From: Patiria pectinifera
Lineage: Eukaryota > Echinodermata > Asteroidea > Valvatida > Asterinidae
Assembly (NCBI GenBank): GCA_029964075.1
Contig: CM057144.1
Span: 14,593,281-14,657,280, forward strand
Direction: 5' to 3'
DNA length: 64,000 bases
Shown: in pieces, positions 46,253 through 59,612 of the stretch
Position numbering within the stretch: the first letter of the stretch is position 1
How the letters are laid out: each line of letters starts with the position of its first letter
Notes under the pieces: model-generated
Databases searched by the model: none
What the model was told of the DNA's origin: nothing
Seen by the model: the letters and a program-made list of their open reading frames with translations, nothing else
Position numbers and translations under genes: made by a program

Positions 46253-47935
46253 TATCTTGGAAGTCAAAAAGGTGTCTTTCAATTGCAACTATAGATAATT
46301 GTGTTTAGGGAGGCGCCGAACTGGATTTAGTCACTTGAATGGGCTGTGACTTCATGTGTTCGTTTCAAGTAGGCTACTGTTTGAAAAAATATTTTATCTA
46401 TATTCTTGTTTTACGTGATTTTCTTAAACTTCTTAAATTTTTAAGGGATCAATATTTGGTTTTTGTTTCTGAAAATTTCCCACATTTTTCCACACTAAAC
46501 TCTATGTTTATTTGTACATGTACTTTTTCATTTGCGTCTTGATGTCATTTTTTTAGCTATATTATTAATTAAGTAACGCGATTTTACACATAATGTTGAT
46601 TTGTTTTTGCTATCTTCTTTCTTTTCTTTGTGTTGTTTTAATTAGTTTTCTCTATTGAGTTAAATGCATATCATTTCATTGTTTAAAAAACAAATAAGTC
46701 TTCGATTTATAAAAGTTCATACTAATTAGTTTATTTTAACGCAATGCCCTAACGAAAACCACTTTTATGCTGTTCAGTTTTACGCTGGAGAAATAAAAGA
46801 ATAAATCATAATTTAACATCGCAAAGGAAAAAGTATCAGGCAACTGCAGATCTCTTTGCAATATCTATTCCGTAAACAAATATTCGATTTCACGTATAAG
46901 CTCATCCCACGAATAGTTAATTGATTGGAATTAATCGGACTGCTCACCTGGACTTGTGAAGCCCGCAGATCTGTCACACGGATCTATACGTCGTTAAAGC
47001 TTCGATGCACAGTTCGTCATTTGCCACTGCACGCCGTGGTACAAGCTCGAAGTGTTTCATTAAACATCCTTCGATGACACCGTCAACTGTACAGCAGATT
47101 TGTCCGTTCGCTTAAATCGCTCTGTTCAGCTTTGAAACACCTCGTTCTTGTCAGAGCAGAATGAAGTCAAACAAAACTGGAAAACCAAGATTTGTAGGTA
47201 TACCAGGCTTGGGCCTAGGTGCAAACAGCTTCAATGGTGCTTGAGTCTTCGTCATCAGTTCAACGGCGACTGTTCTCCGTAAGGTGCCTTTCAGATTCTG
47301 ATGTGCTCAGTCTTGGCACGAGCAACTATGAACGACTGATGAACACTGCACGAGGCGCGAGAGGAGGCGGCGTTGACTAATCACTGGTGCTTAGAGGAAT
47401 TTCAGAATACCTGCAGCCTGGAGACGAGCGATGACCAAGACCAGATAATGAAGATGTAGCGTTAGAAGACGGAGCTGATCACATGCATCACGAGCTTAAA
47501 GAAGGTATCTCGCGGTAAACCAGAGGACAGGTGACTCCAGCATGTGATGCTGTGATTGGCTGCTGTCTTTTAGAGGAGCTTACTCGCGGTGGTTCAGCAG
47601 CTTACGAGGCGGCTTAGCTTTCACGCAGAGACGTGTTGGCATGGCGACGCTGAGCTGTCCAATCGAAGACAGGAAATAGACCTGTAGGCTCAAACCAAAT
47701 ATTGATATTAATACTACGAACAAAATGAAGGCAGAAAATTCTCCACACCAAAAGGGACTCAAGACAGAGTGGCTTATCACGGAATTTTAAATGAATATCC
47801 ATACCAAACAACAGCGAAATTCCCTCTAAGAAACACATTTTCAGACGTTTGTCAAAAATGTGGCACCCTTCAAAACCTGAAACAAAATGTTCTTTGTTTT
47901 TCAGTCTAAAGCTGTTTCCATATACTACAGGATGA
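46253..47935. other. Intergenic stretch; more complex, GC-richer sequence at 46930-47600
   Basis: 46930-47600 lacks repeats and is less AT-rich than its surroundings. It might hold a promoter or non-coding exon, but no coding frame or splice structure is evident. Confidence 0.4.
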
Positions 47936-48189
47936 GTCAAAAGAAAGTGACCGAATCAGAGATAAAAGTTTCAAAAAATACGAGGCTCGCTACATTTTTT
48001 TAAGAATAACATAGGGATAAAGTACATGTTATTGACTAGTAGGCCTAACTGTAAAATTTCACGTAATTTGCATACTCTATTCCCAAGTTATGTCTATTTT
48101 AATATTAAAAAAATACAAAAGTCAGCTGTCCACCTTTGATCATTTACCATTCTAACAACAATTAATGAATACCAATTAAAACAATGAAA

Positions 48190-48376
48190 CATGGACGTTT
48201 TCTACCTCCGTGAAAGCACGAAAACATGCAATGGAAAACAGATGGAAATCACCATTAATATTTCAGCGAAAAAAAAAGAGTTGACTTGTTCCTCATATTC
48301 AAAACATAAAATCTGACGGTAAAAATAATGTTTCAGTCTTGACTCAAATGACTAAAAACTCATTTTGTGTTTGAAT
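48190..48376 (-). repeat. Dispersed repeat R5, left piece of a copy split by a transposon
   Basis: Reverse complement of the middle part of 43690-44035. Interrupted at 48376 by the hAT-like element and resumed at 50249. Confidence 0.75.
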
Positions 48377-50240
48377 CAGTGTTGTAGGTCTCGAGACCGG
48401 TCTCGGTCTCGGTCTCGGGAGCTGTGGTCTCGGTCTTGGTCTCGGTCTCGGGAGCTGTGGTCTCGGTCTTGGTCTCGGTCTCGGTCCCCTTTGGTGTCGA
48501 TATTTTGGCTGGTCTCGAGTCGAGACCAGCCAAAAAGTGAGGGGGGCGGATTCCGCCCCGGCCCTTTTAGGGTTAAGTAAAGAATCAGTTTAGGGCAAAT
48601 GTGACTGCAGTGTGATGCTAATGGACATGTCTCTCTTCACTTTCCAGTGAGTGAGGCATAGTCCAATAACCATTGCTCCTCTTCTTATTTCTCGTTTTGA
48701 TTGTGGGATGATCTGTTGAAACAAGCACTTTATAGCCATCCTCATTGATTCCAAATACAACTAAGATTTAAATCTTATGAATCAAGACTGAAACATTATT
48801 TTTACCGTCAGATTTTGTATTTTGAATATGAGGAACAATTCAACTCTTTCAAGTCTAATTGCCTGCCTCGTCTCCTTCCTAAATGTCAATTGCATTTGCA
48901 TGAGTCGAGAAGAATTGTGTGCCATTAATCGCTATATGCTGTTTACGGCCATCACAATAAACTATTAATATATTGGCAATATGTCGTACTTGTTAATCAC
49001 TAAAATATTAAAGTAAATCGCCCAGCAAAGTAGCCGATGTGGGCACGGTACAAAACAAAGAGAGGCGTGCGCACTGAGCCATGAATCCTAAAAGTACATC
49101 TCGCCCTCCAAATTCAGTTTGTGACAGCGCCCTTCTATTGTGTCGGCCATATTCTCAATTAGCTTAATGACGATGATGACGGCAGGCAGATTAACAGAAG
49201 ATACATCAGGCAAATATCGTTCATCAATCTTCTATAGTATATGTAACGTTATTGACGTTAAACAAAAGTAAAGTGGCATTACATGTCAGCCTTAGCCAGG
49301 CCTTCTTCAGAGGTAAATGACAGAGGAACAAGAAACAAACATGTAGGGGACACACAAACATGCAGGGTTGGAAGGAGAATCACAAAGAGGGATGGGGGGG
49401 GGGGTGGCAGACCAATCCATATCTGGCTACCATCTCTCAATTTTTTGGTCTACATGTACAAATCTTTATTCAATGACTGAAATTTTAAAAAATAAATCAA
49501 TATTTTCTTGCTCCAAATATTTTCGAATCAGGTTTACAAGGAGGTCCAATGTAAAATTAAAGTTGCATTTAAATATCCGTTAGTGGTCATTGCTGAAACC
49601 AAGGGGTGGCTGTGGAGTTTAGGGTCCGAGTTCCTATAACAGATGAAACATCCACCTTTAACTTTTTACTTTTGTCAAGTTTCAACATGTTCAAGTTTTG
49701 CAAAAACTAGCACAAATTGTCGTACTCCTCAGTTAGAGTTTCTTCATCAGATTTACACTCTATAGTAGTTAAACAATAGAAGAAAAAAATGTTTTTAAAA
49801 AAGTGGCAAAAATATATGGAGTTCATCACATAAGGTTTTCCCCTTCTTTAAATTAGGTTGCTTCCATTTTTTTTTAAATTGATTGTGACAATAACACATT
49901 CTGTTGCCATATTGTAATTGATGGCATGAAGCAAACACAAACAGCACTCGCATGACACAATTAAGCAGGTACAAGTGATTCCTAACTTTCAATCACTTCC
50001 TTCATATCCCCATGAACATCAACATCTCAAGGACAGACTGTTCAGCTGTAATTAGTGTCTTGTTGTTTATTTAGATTATTGTTATTTATTATCCGAGGTC
50101 TCGGTCTCGGTCTCGGTCTCGGACCATTTCGGTCTCGGTCTAGGTCCGCCTTGAAGGGGCTGGTCTCGGTCTCGATTTCGCAACTTCAGGTCTCGGTCTT
50201 GGTCTCGATCTCGGACTATCCGGTCTCGACTACAACACTG
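48377..50240. mobile_element. 1.86-kb non-autonomous hAT-like element with GGTCTCG subterminal arrays
   Basis: Ends CAGTGTTGTAG and CTACAACACTG are perfect inverted repeats, flanked by GTTTGAAT on both sides (48369-48376 and 50241-50248), the 8-bp target duplication of hAT. GGTCTCGG words are packed at 48388-48535 and 50095-50230. A 16-bp-arm palindrome sits at 48503-48535. No transposase frame is visible. It has inserted into an R5 repeat copy. Confidence 0.9.
48758..48860 (+). repeat. R5 repeat fragment inside the hAT-like element
   Basis: Contains AATCAAGACTGAAACATTAT, TTTTTACCGTCAGATTTTGT and GAATATGAGGAACAA, the same blocks as 43855-43920, in plus orientation. Confidence 0.75.
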
Positions 50241-50248
50241 GTTTGAAT

Positions 50249-50367
50249 GCCTGCGTGTAATCTGTAATTCTCACTCAGCTCAATAGGTTCCAATGGCATT
50301 CCATAGACTGCTATAAAAATAGCTTCTTTCAGTAAACCTTGCATAACTTCTGATGGCATGGACAGTG
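50249..50367 (-). repeat. Dispersed repeat R5, right piece of the split copy
   Basis: Complement of 43704-43830 (CATGCCATCAGAAGTTATGC, TATTTTTATAGC, GAGCTGAGT). Confidence 0.75.
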
Positions 50368-50536
50368 GCGCACCAAGGATTTGGCTTTGTGCTCACAATT
50401 TTTTTTGGTCAAATTTTTTAGAAGTAAAATGTTTTACAAACAATTTTGCTCAAATTTTTTGGCCGCAGAATTTGTTTGTTTGTTTGTTTGTATTTTTTTT
50501 GGGGGGGGGACTAGTTTGACGTTGGTGGCGCCACTT
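50363..50536. mobile_element. hAT-like element, CAGTGGCGCACCAA ends
   Basis: The left end CAGTGGCGCACCAAGG is matched by TTGGTGGCGCCACTT at the right. The interior is poly-T, TTTG repeats and G run. No target duplication seen. Confidence 0.55.
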
Positions 50537-52994
50537 ACACCCCCATACTACTACTCGAAAATAGGCCACATACATATCACGAAGGTCAAATCGTGGAACA
50601 AAAAAAAATGACAACCTCTTGGGGGGGGGGGGCGTTCAACCCCCCGAGCGCCCCCCCCCCCCTCCGGCTGCCCAACTGGGCATGGATCAATTTCAGTAAT
50701 TTTTTTTTCAGAAAAGTTCAAGATCGAACATGCTCTTGAAAGACACACTTTAAAAAAAATCGTTTATCCAGGTCATTTTGTTTACAAAATTCACACAGAA
50801 AAACGAAGCAAAAAAAACCCAAACCTACATTTCATTCTGGAATACATGATACAACAAGCAAGACATGCGATGCAAGAATACTTCATTGACTTAAAATTCC
50901 CATCACTGCCTTAAAAAGTAATGAATAATAACAGGTCCATAGGTACTGATCCAGCCACCGAGCCACAAACCAAAGCAGTCAACCCCAACTCAACCTAATT
51001 ACAAAAAAGTACATACATCTGAAGTAAAAAAAAAAATCTGATAAAATACTTTGACCAACTACAATGCAATTCCTGATAGTAACTAAGTAACGCTTGCAAT
51101 CAAGGCAAAAAGGTTTCACATTGAAAGTGAACATCGTTGAAAAAAAGGTTTAATAAATCACCCTGGCAGTGTTTATCGAGGACAAACATTATCCAGACGA
51201 GAGGACATGGATACAGCATTACATACAGGATGGGTTCTGGCCTCCAGGGACCCGATACATATATCAAATGTTGCAAGGAATGTAACCCCGTAGGCTATAA
51301 TGTTGCGTTAAACTATATAACATTGGTAGTGAAGAAAAAAAACCGATTGAACTGTATCGAGACTACATGTACTTAAAACGACAGCCACAGTGGAAAGCTA
51401 AAGTTATGTTGGACGGACTCAACTTTTACCAGACAAACAAAATACTTTTGACGTCATTAATGGATTTTAAAATGACGAAATCCTTCACACTTTATGCTCT
51501 TTGTTTCTATCAAGTAACGAATTTCGTGTACAAATTGACATCAAATATATAGTTTTCGTTTAAAATAATGGACAAACATCGATAACCGACAAAGAACGGA
51601 ATCTTTGTTTTTATTTATTTATTTATCCTATTTTTTGTTTTTGTAATAATGTACAAGAATGCAACGTGAGTTTCTGTACCTTTTACTGCAAATAGGTTTT
51701 TTTTAAAGCTGTTCTTATACCGTAAAACATTTTCCAACTTTTGATAATCCGGAAATGTTATTTTTCTGGCGTGGTTTACAAGAACGCTTCTAAGGCCTTT
51801 CAGGAAACTATTCAAGGTAACATTGCAACCGATTGCAAACAAATCGTTGGCTAACTAAATTTGGTAAATTGGGGGCAGTATTTGAAAAACGTCAGTTTTT
51901 TCATTGAAAACGAGGGTCGGCCGACCGTCGTCGGATATTGATACAAACATTCTAATTTTCTTGAAAGTGATGGCACACCAGGTGCCATGATTTCACAGGA
52001 GGCTTGAGACTATTATTCACTTACAGTCAAGTAAGGTATTTCATAATAATTATTTGGTAGTTTTGTTATGTTTGCAAATGGTGTATATTACCTTTAATAT
52101 ACATTGTACTTGTGAAATCGGCAACCCGGGCCCATATTAAATGAGAAAATAATTGCATGAAAATGATTTCAATACTTAAAATAATAACTACTGTTTGGGT
52201 GAAAAATTTGAACTGTTCCAGGATCCAAGCCAAATGCTTACTTTCCATAATACCAAAATATGGTGTTAAGAAAGGAACACAAAATTCGATAGAAAGATAT
52301 TAATATTTAACAGTGACCCAATGAGCAATACTGGAAAGGTTTTACTAACTTGGTGGCCGTGAGGCTGCTCTGTTTAAGTCAATGCATGTGCATGATTCAT
52401 TAGTATAACAATAAGTGAAATTTGATACGTGACTCTTTATCGCAGCCAAAGAATTAGTGGGTTTCGATTCGTTAGTGTGTATGGCACTCAAGAGTGTCAT
52501 GTTTCAAATAAAGGCGCTATAGGCATCGTACATAGACTAATGAAATGAGCCGAACTCCACGCTGGCATAATCTGTTTCTCCATGTTGTCTATATAAACAA
52601 AGGACCGAAGGCAAAGTCATAAAAAGGTACCGCATGTAGGTCAGGATAATGTTACCGTGCCTGTATCAATTCGTAAAAACATCCATCCGAGACTTCCCAA
52701 CCCTAATTGTTAACAGTGTTGCGCAGCTTTTATCAGGGCCGACCCAAATTGACGCACTCACAATACGACCAGATTCTCAAAGTTTGAATGTTATTTTTTT
52801 GACAACAATTGATGTCGGTCTATTTTCCCGCCACTTTTTTCTCGCAATATGCGTGACACTGTATCACTTTTTCGAGTTGGCGTCTTGGCGCCGCCATGTC
52901 TATGAGACATGTTAAACCAGGGCACTGACAAAGTACATAAGTGATTACCGGTACCGATAGGTCAGAAAATTAAGCACCGGCCGACGCGCGTGGA

Positions 52995-53125
52995 CATAAA
53001 ATGGGGTGCTTCCCGACAATGGCGTACCTGCTCACATGGCGTGACGTGTAAATGTTCTAATTAACGTCACGACTAAACCAACTCGCCACTCCACCACTGA
53101 CACGTTAATGGCGGCAAAGGGGACA
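52995..53125. repeat. Diverged duplicated block, copy 1
   Basis: Shares GCGTGACGTG, TAATTAACGTCACGACT, ACTCGCCACT, CCACGTTAA-type blocks in order with 54325-54450. Confidence 0.65.
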
Positions 53126-54324
53126 TCCACACGAATCCAGACTCATAGATTTTTGTTGCTATGTCAAAGTTGGAGGTCTCTGAGGGACAAATCGTTGCTA
53201 TAAAGTTTAAATGTTAACTGCCTCCAATAAAAATGCTACACTAAGTTTATTTCCGCGTAAGAACATTTGGGGACACACAAATAGAGGCTTGTGATTTCTT
53301 CGCGTGCTTGTTCGTCAACAATTATTGATCCGCCTGCGTAAATTTAAAAGATACACAATCTAAAACAATAATAAGCTGGGAAGTTTTACAAATGTTTTTT
53401 GGGGGTCTATTATACGGAAAAAAAAGTTCTTTCATAGCACAAACATAGGAAAACATAAAAGCCATACGTGTTCTGATCAGCCTTAGATGTTGCCCGCGAC
53501 ACACCAACTCTAGTGGGATGCGGATGAACCGTTTTGCGAGAGAATCCAGATGTAGATGTAGATACCCTGCTCTGCTAAGGTCTATAAAGGTCCTTCGTAT
53601 TCAATAATCCGACGATGACTGTTACATTATTCCATCATTGATTTATTATTCAATACAGATATTGTGACATTTTGTCTGTCAGTTTCTCCCCTTGGGAACT
53701 TTCACTGAATTGCTACTGTGTTCAATATTAGATTAAATAAGTGGAAAAGTCAGTGTTATAAATTCTGGAAGCACCCTGGATGATTGTTTGCGCGTGTCTA
53801 AGACCTTCGGTAACAAATAAACTGCTCGTCTGAATATTTCTGTTTTATATTTATATTAGATTAAGTTCGACAATGCAGACGTATAGGCCTACTGCCTCAT
53901 ACTTGAATTACAAGCCAATGACAATAAATTCTAATTCTGTTCATCCGTCGGGGACCTTTGTGCAGGCCTGAAGTCCAATCGTTGAAATGAAAATATTTAA
54001 TTGTCACTTTGTAATTAAATAAAGTTTCAACACGCCATCTCTACACTGCGTGATTTAATTTACGAATTAAATATCTTACCCAAATTGAATTAATGCAGAC
54101 GCTCTTGACCGCTGGGAACAATAACATAAACAATTGATAAATCAGTAACTGTCAAATTTTAAGATAGATTTTCTGCTAAGTGTGTGACACAAGTTGAAAT
54201 AGCCTCGTTTCGAGTGGCGTCGGTGAGGCGAGTGGCTCTATGTTGCGTGTGAAAATCACTTTACCAAAAACACGCACATACAGATTACAATAACAGATGA
54301 AGTGCCAGTCCGCTGCGAATCTTT

Positions 54325-54450
54325 GCTTTCGAAAATCGTCTGCATGTTCATAGCGTGACGTGATTATGTTGTAATTAACGTCACGACTGCTGACTCGCCA
54401 CTTCATCACTGCCACGTTAACGGTGCGGCAACGCGAAAATTCACACGAGC
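54325..54450. repeat. Diverged duplicated block, copy 2
   Basis: Same orientation as 52995-53125. Both copies contain a CGTGACGT / ACGTCACG hairpin. Confidence 0.65.
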
Positions 54451-54899
54451 GCACATCTCTTTCACGCTTGGAATGCCGAATGGCGACATTTGATTTTGTG
54501 CTACTTTTTTTGGCACCCTAACAAAGCCAATTCACTCCCACACCCCCACTATGACAGTGTTTGTAGAAACTTTCAGCGTTTTAGAGGACAAGGATCATAC
54601 ATTCCTACGTTAATTTGAGTCCAAGAGAGTATTTCATTGATATTGAAACCACACCATGGTACATTGACTGTATTTCCGGATCTAGGGACGAACCCAACGC
54701 TTGCGCGCACCAACGCTTGCGCGCACCCATTCACGGCTTCGCCGAATTATAAAGCAAACTACTAAAGACAATTTCCAAAAATGCGTCTTTCAGACGCGTC
54801 TTTGGAAATGACCTTATTTTACGGTTTTTATCAAAATGACATCATGCATGAAAGAATAATTTCACAGGGAGTTTAGTGCCATTACTATCTTTAAAACAA

Positions 54900-54970
54900 G
54901 TATGCTTTCAACAATAATTTCGTCAGTTACTTTTTAGATAGCTGAAACTTGATATACTCTAGCTTTAAAA
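54900..54970. repeat. Short dispersed repeat shared with 6885-6950
   Basis: Shared blocks CAGTTACTTTTT.GATAGCTG and TGATATACTC, same orientation. The other copy is in intron 8 of the guanylate cyclase gene. Confidence 0.55.
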
Positions 54971-55828
54971 GGTAAAAAATGGTACTAGGATGATCGGAAA
55001 CTAAAACGATCCCATAACTTGCAATCAAGGCAATTGTTCCCATCGAGTGCTCGTATATTCTTCGCTTAATGATGCCAGAAGCATCTGACATCGACCGCTG
55101 ATTCCATAACCGGCGCTTTTCGAATCTAGTTACCGATAAATTGCTAATGAAATGCTCACTTATTAGCGTTTGTTGAGGCAACGGAAATGTCAGAAATGTC
55201 CGGCTCATTTAATCATTTTCATCGCTGCTGTAGATTATTTCAGCTATTATATTCGGCTCTAGATTATTTTCGGCCAGTAATTTGCCTATAGGGCCTAATT
55301 ACATTTTATTCAAGGTTGGTCATGGCGCACATGATTTTCTTTCCCTCCAAGTCGACAAGTTAAGTTAATTACCTCGTTGGCATGATGCCAGCTTTCTAAA
55401 AAAAAAAAAACTAAAAAAAACGCGAGTATGGACAATATTTTGGAAGTGATTTTAGGTACGCCGTGAACCATGAGTTTAGTCATATCCGTAAGTCATAAGT
55501 CAAGTTGCAAGACCATGCAATCGCAAGTCAACCACAAGGTCACAACTTTGTCAATGACTTTAGTTTAAGACTCCGTTATTATTATTATTCATATCGAAAA
55601 GTTACTGACTTGGCTTCCGACGATCGAAATGACTTTTTTTTGTGATTGACTGATGCAGGGGGCTTGGGAGGACTTGATTATTATTATCCAATCATGTGTC
55701 GCTCAGTTAAAAAAAAAGAGAGAAGAAATCCTTACCTTCAAAGCTATTGAAACAGCTTAGAGCTGTTGTCATTGACAACATACGGCAGACTGCAGATGCT
55801 GATTGACGATAACGATTGCGTGTCCGTT

Positions 55829-56104
55829 CATTGGCGTCGCGAGGGGGGGGGGGGCAACTGGGGAACTTGCCCCCCCCTCCCGGAAAAGACCCAAAAAAAA
55901 GGAAGAAAAAAAAAGAGAAAAAAGAAAAGAAAAAGAGGCGCGAAGTCATAGTGGTGTAAATTTAATGGTGGGGGAGGGGGGGGGGCAAAATGTCCCTGCC
56001 CCCTCCAAAAACTGATAAATTGAGAATGTGTTGAGAAATACAGGCATTTTTTGGCAAAAATATGTTTTGCCCCCCTCTAGAAAAAAATCCTGGCGACGCC
56101 CATG
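55829..56104. mobile_element. Non-autonomous hAT-like element, G-rich
   Basis: The ends CATTGGCGTCGCGAGG and CTGGCGACGCCCATG pair imperfectly. Flanks TGTCCGTT and TGCCCATT could be a decayed 8-bp duplication (6 of 8). G/C runs inside the ends, as in the 21160 element. Confidence 0.7.
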
Positions 56105-57105
56105 TGCCCATTCAAATGGCTCCGTACCTTGATTGATTCGCACTAAGTTGATTAATGAAAAGTATTATAATGTTACACAGAATGTGATGACCGAGGCCAT
56201 TCCCTGATTGCTTTATTTTTCATTCTTGTTCTCATCATTCGGCCAATAGGATTCAGGTATACCGAAGATTATTGTCGTACCGCTCAAAACGTCCATCTGT
56301 TTTCAAGGGCGGATCGAGAAATTTTCGGGGGGGGGGGGCAGGAGGGCTAGAATATTATTGTTTTCAAAAAGGGGGATATACGCAACGTTTTAATTTATTT
56401 CCTGAATATTTAAGAGAAAACGTGTCTTCACTCCTCCGACTGCTTTAGCTTTTTTTTCTATGGGGGGGGGGGCCTCGACCCGCCAATGTCTGTACTCGAG
56501 TTCATCCACCGATTCAACGATGCGACGACCTCGATCGCACTTGCTCAACGGAGCAATACTATAGCAATCATGACTGTGATAGGGAACTTTAATCATCCCA
56601 GGGACAGTCAACTAAGGTCGTTCCCCTTGCATAGCACAGAGGTTCCAAAAAAACACCCGAGCCTCCCATAGTGAATTGACGCGGTTTGAAAGGGAGTTTC
56701 AAAGCAAATGTGATGAATTGCATTTTTAAACTTTGTCAAAACTAAGGGGGAAATAGGTACAAAGTTACAAAGGCTTCGTGACGTCCTCCAAAGAACTTTG
56801 CATTTCCCCTAAATCACTCATTAACGCACTGCAAGTATTTACGGTACACAAGCACATGACTCGGTATCAGGTTTGTTTCCAATCATTTCAAGGTAACAGT
56901 AAAGTGGGGTGTGTTTTTTTCAGGACAGTATTTTATGTAGTTGGTCCAAAAGGCTTCCCAAAGCCACAAACTAAGATTTTACAAATGACATCGCTTCGTG
57001 CATCATTCATGCACGTCACATGTTTCGGATGCTTAAAATACAAGCACTTAGCAGCCTTCTGATGAGGGGCAATCATCATGCGCTGCCTTTTCTTCGATGT
57101 GCCAA

Positions 57106-57345
57106 CAAGGGCGGATCCAGGAGTGGGGGCAAAGGGGGCCATGCCACCCCCCCCCCCAACAAAAACAAAAAAAGGAATCTTTTTTTTTTTAGTGACCTCG
57201 CAATATGCAGGCAATGAGTACACCACCATCCTTCCCTCAAAAAACATTGGTTAAAGTGGTCAGAAATTGCCTCAGATCGCACCACAGAGCATCTAGAATC
57301 CAAAAAAAATTAGGGACCCTTAAGCGGGCCCCGAACCCCACGCCT
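57106..57345. repeat. G-rich dispersed element (CAAGGGCGGATCC end)
   Basis: Starts CAAGGGCGGATCCAGGAG, then G and C runs. 57232-57345 is the inverted match of 45087-45176 (AAGCGGGCCCC, GGTTAAAGTGGTCAGAAATT). Similar single ends, GGGCGGATC or GATCCGCCCC, appear at 56304, 39670 and 59601. Confidence 0.6.
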
Positions 57346-57599
57346 TATTTTTTTTGGGACACACTTTTTGGGGGACCAAATTGTTTTTGGGCCTGGTGCA
57401 CATTATACTCTGAAACGATCCCGTGGTACACTTACGGTGATAATGGAAAACATAAAAGCTTTAAAGTATCACAACTATGTTGGCCTATAACGCATTGCAT
57501 TCCGAAGCATTTTTCCTTTTTTTTCTGTGAAATGGGTTAGTCCGATGCTTTACAACTTGGGGTATCGCAATGCAACTATATCTAGGCCGACGATTTTTT

Positions 57600-59270
57600 T
57601 TTTGTATAGCGTTATCGATCTGCTATAGACGGGCCTAGCTACTATATATTTTTTTCATTAACTTTTTTTATTTTGTAATTTCATTAACCTTTAATTTCAT
57701 GGAGATGGCGACGTGTATTTTCGTTTCAAACATTACAGACATAAGTCTTTTGTCACTATTATGTGGGGGCAAAGAGGGATTGTGGGTTTCACACAGGCCA
57801 TAGGCCCTAACTGCAAATTTTCAGCGAACTTTACCATCTGTGGATAGGCCTATATAGAAACTTTTACCTTTTCATTGCAAATCAATGAAATTTGTTTGTA
57901 TTTTTGAAAGTTGCTAAAGTTTGAACTAACTTCCAAACTGTGCTTCAAGTCCTGCATAACTGACTATGGGGCGAATTTGGTCTGATTTTGGCTCCTCAAC
58001 TGAGTCGAAGCTAGGAAAATATATAGGAAGTTTTGTTCTCCAATGAAATAGGCCTAACTGTTTAGAGTCTGATCAGCCAAAATGTGAACAATTTTGTGAA
58101 CTTTGAAAACATGGCTTAACGTTTTTGCTTAAGCATATAAATGTTGTAAAAAGTTGAACAGATCAGACTAAATGTTGTAGCGAAACATAAACTAAGTTAC
58201 AGTCCTGGTTTTTATCCAAATTATCAATGTATTTTTAGTTTTAGCGCCGACATTATTTCCGGGAAACAATCGAAAACGGGCTTTTAAACATACTATCACA
58301 GGCAGATCAAGACCCTTTTCATCGGAGGGGTGGGGGAGGGGAGAACAGTACGTGGCTCACCAACCGGGCAGACGGCCGTTACGAATTCGAAAAACATGAA
58401 GGGGGGGGGGGGTAGATCTCACTTGCCGCCAGGAGCACTCCCCCCGCTTATGTCACGAATACGTGAAGGGAAAGTGCGTTGAGAAGACTACATCAATTTA
58501 AAAACAGTCGTCTGCACACCTCGGGTTTATACTTTAAATAATTATAATGAGGTGTGAAGGCATGGTCTACTATAATTATAGTCTCACACTTGTAAAATAC
58601 AGGTTTAATGTTTTGAATGTTTTGAAATAATACAGTATTAATTACAAGTATTAATTTATGTTACGACAGTAGTTGTGAATAGAAGAGAATATTGCCCGCG
58701 AAAACCCCCGTTGTCAAAATTCATCAACCACAAGCAACAGCTAGCGGAATACCGATGTCAGGACAGTTACTGCGCTTTATACAGGTTCGGTACTTTATTC
58801 TCACTCGATACGATCATTTCACGGTAAAGTACATAGGCCGATAAGTATCGGACCTTTACACATTGCTGAACAATACTAACGCGTACACTAACCTTTCGCA
58901 GTCGCATCTTGTAATGCAGCCTTCACCGTACGTTAGAGCACATCTTTACATGGACGGTAGACCAAGGCGCTGCCTATTCATCAAACCTTCCGACCGACGG
59001 ATACCGCTGCATCTTACAGGATGTTCACACTTATACTGACACTGTATGGATCAATCAGTTCAGTGTTGCGGAGAAACCAGCAGACCGATAACAACTCCTG
59101 GCCTTACACTTCTTCGTGCGCGGCAGCTTGCCACTTCGCAGTCTCGTCCCCAGACGTTGATTAAAGTAGCCTACGCATTACACACAAACATATGGTAACA
59201 ATTAGGCCTACAAGTTGGAGCAGACGAAAACGAAGGCAACACGCATTTGAACGAGGAGGCGGGGTTTCTT
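57600..59270. other. Intergenic stretch; repeat-poor
   Basis: Apart from G runs at 58325-58430, no repeats or frames stand out. 58690-59200 is less AT-rich and could be regulatory, but nothing specific supports that. Confidence 0.4.
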
Positions 59271-59494
59271 GGCGAACCAACAAAAAAGGCACTATTCAAA
59301 CTTGTTAAAGTTTATTCTGGTGAATGTTTTGAAACTCCACTCTTTGATGGGCGTTATGATGAACTTCATGCTACTGACGCCAGTCATGAGGCCACGATCA
59401 ACAGCGCCACCCATTGTTAGATGGCTGCAGACAATATTTCACCTTTTCAGTCTTAAAACAACCATCGGTGCCGTAATTAAGGGTACAGTAGATA

Positions 59495-59612
59495 TAGGGG
59501 GCATGACAAGCCCGCCTCCCCGAGGAGCAAATGTCTGCTCCCCCCCCTCCCCCCCCCCCCCCGACAGCTCGGCATGCCCCCTCCCCTTGAGCCAAATCAT
59601 GATCCGCCCCTG
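59495..59612. repeat. C-rich element right end (GATCCGCCCCTG)
   Basis: Ends CATGATCCGCCCCTG, the complement of CAGGGGCGGATC ends seen elsewhere, preceded by C runs. The left end was not found. Confidence 0.4.
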
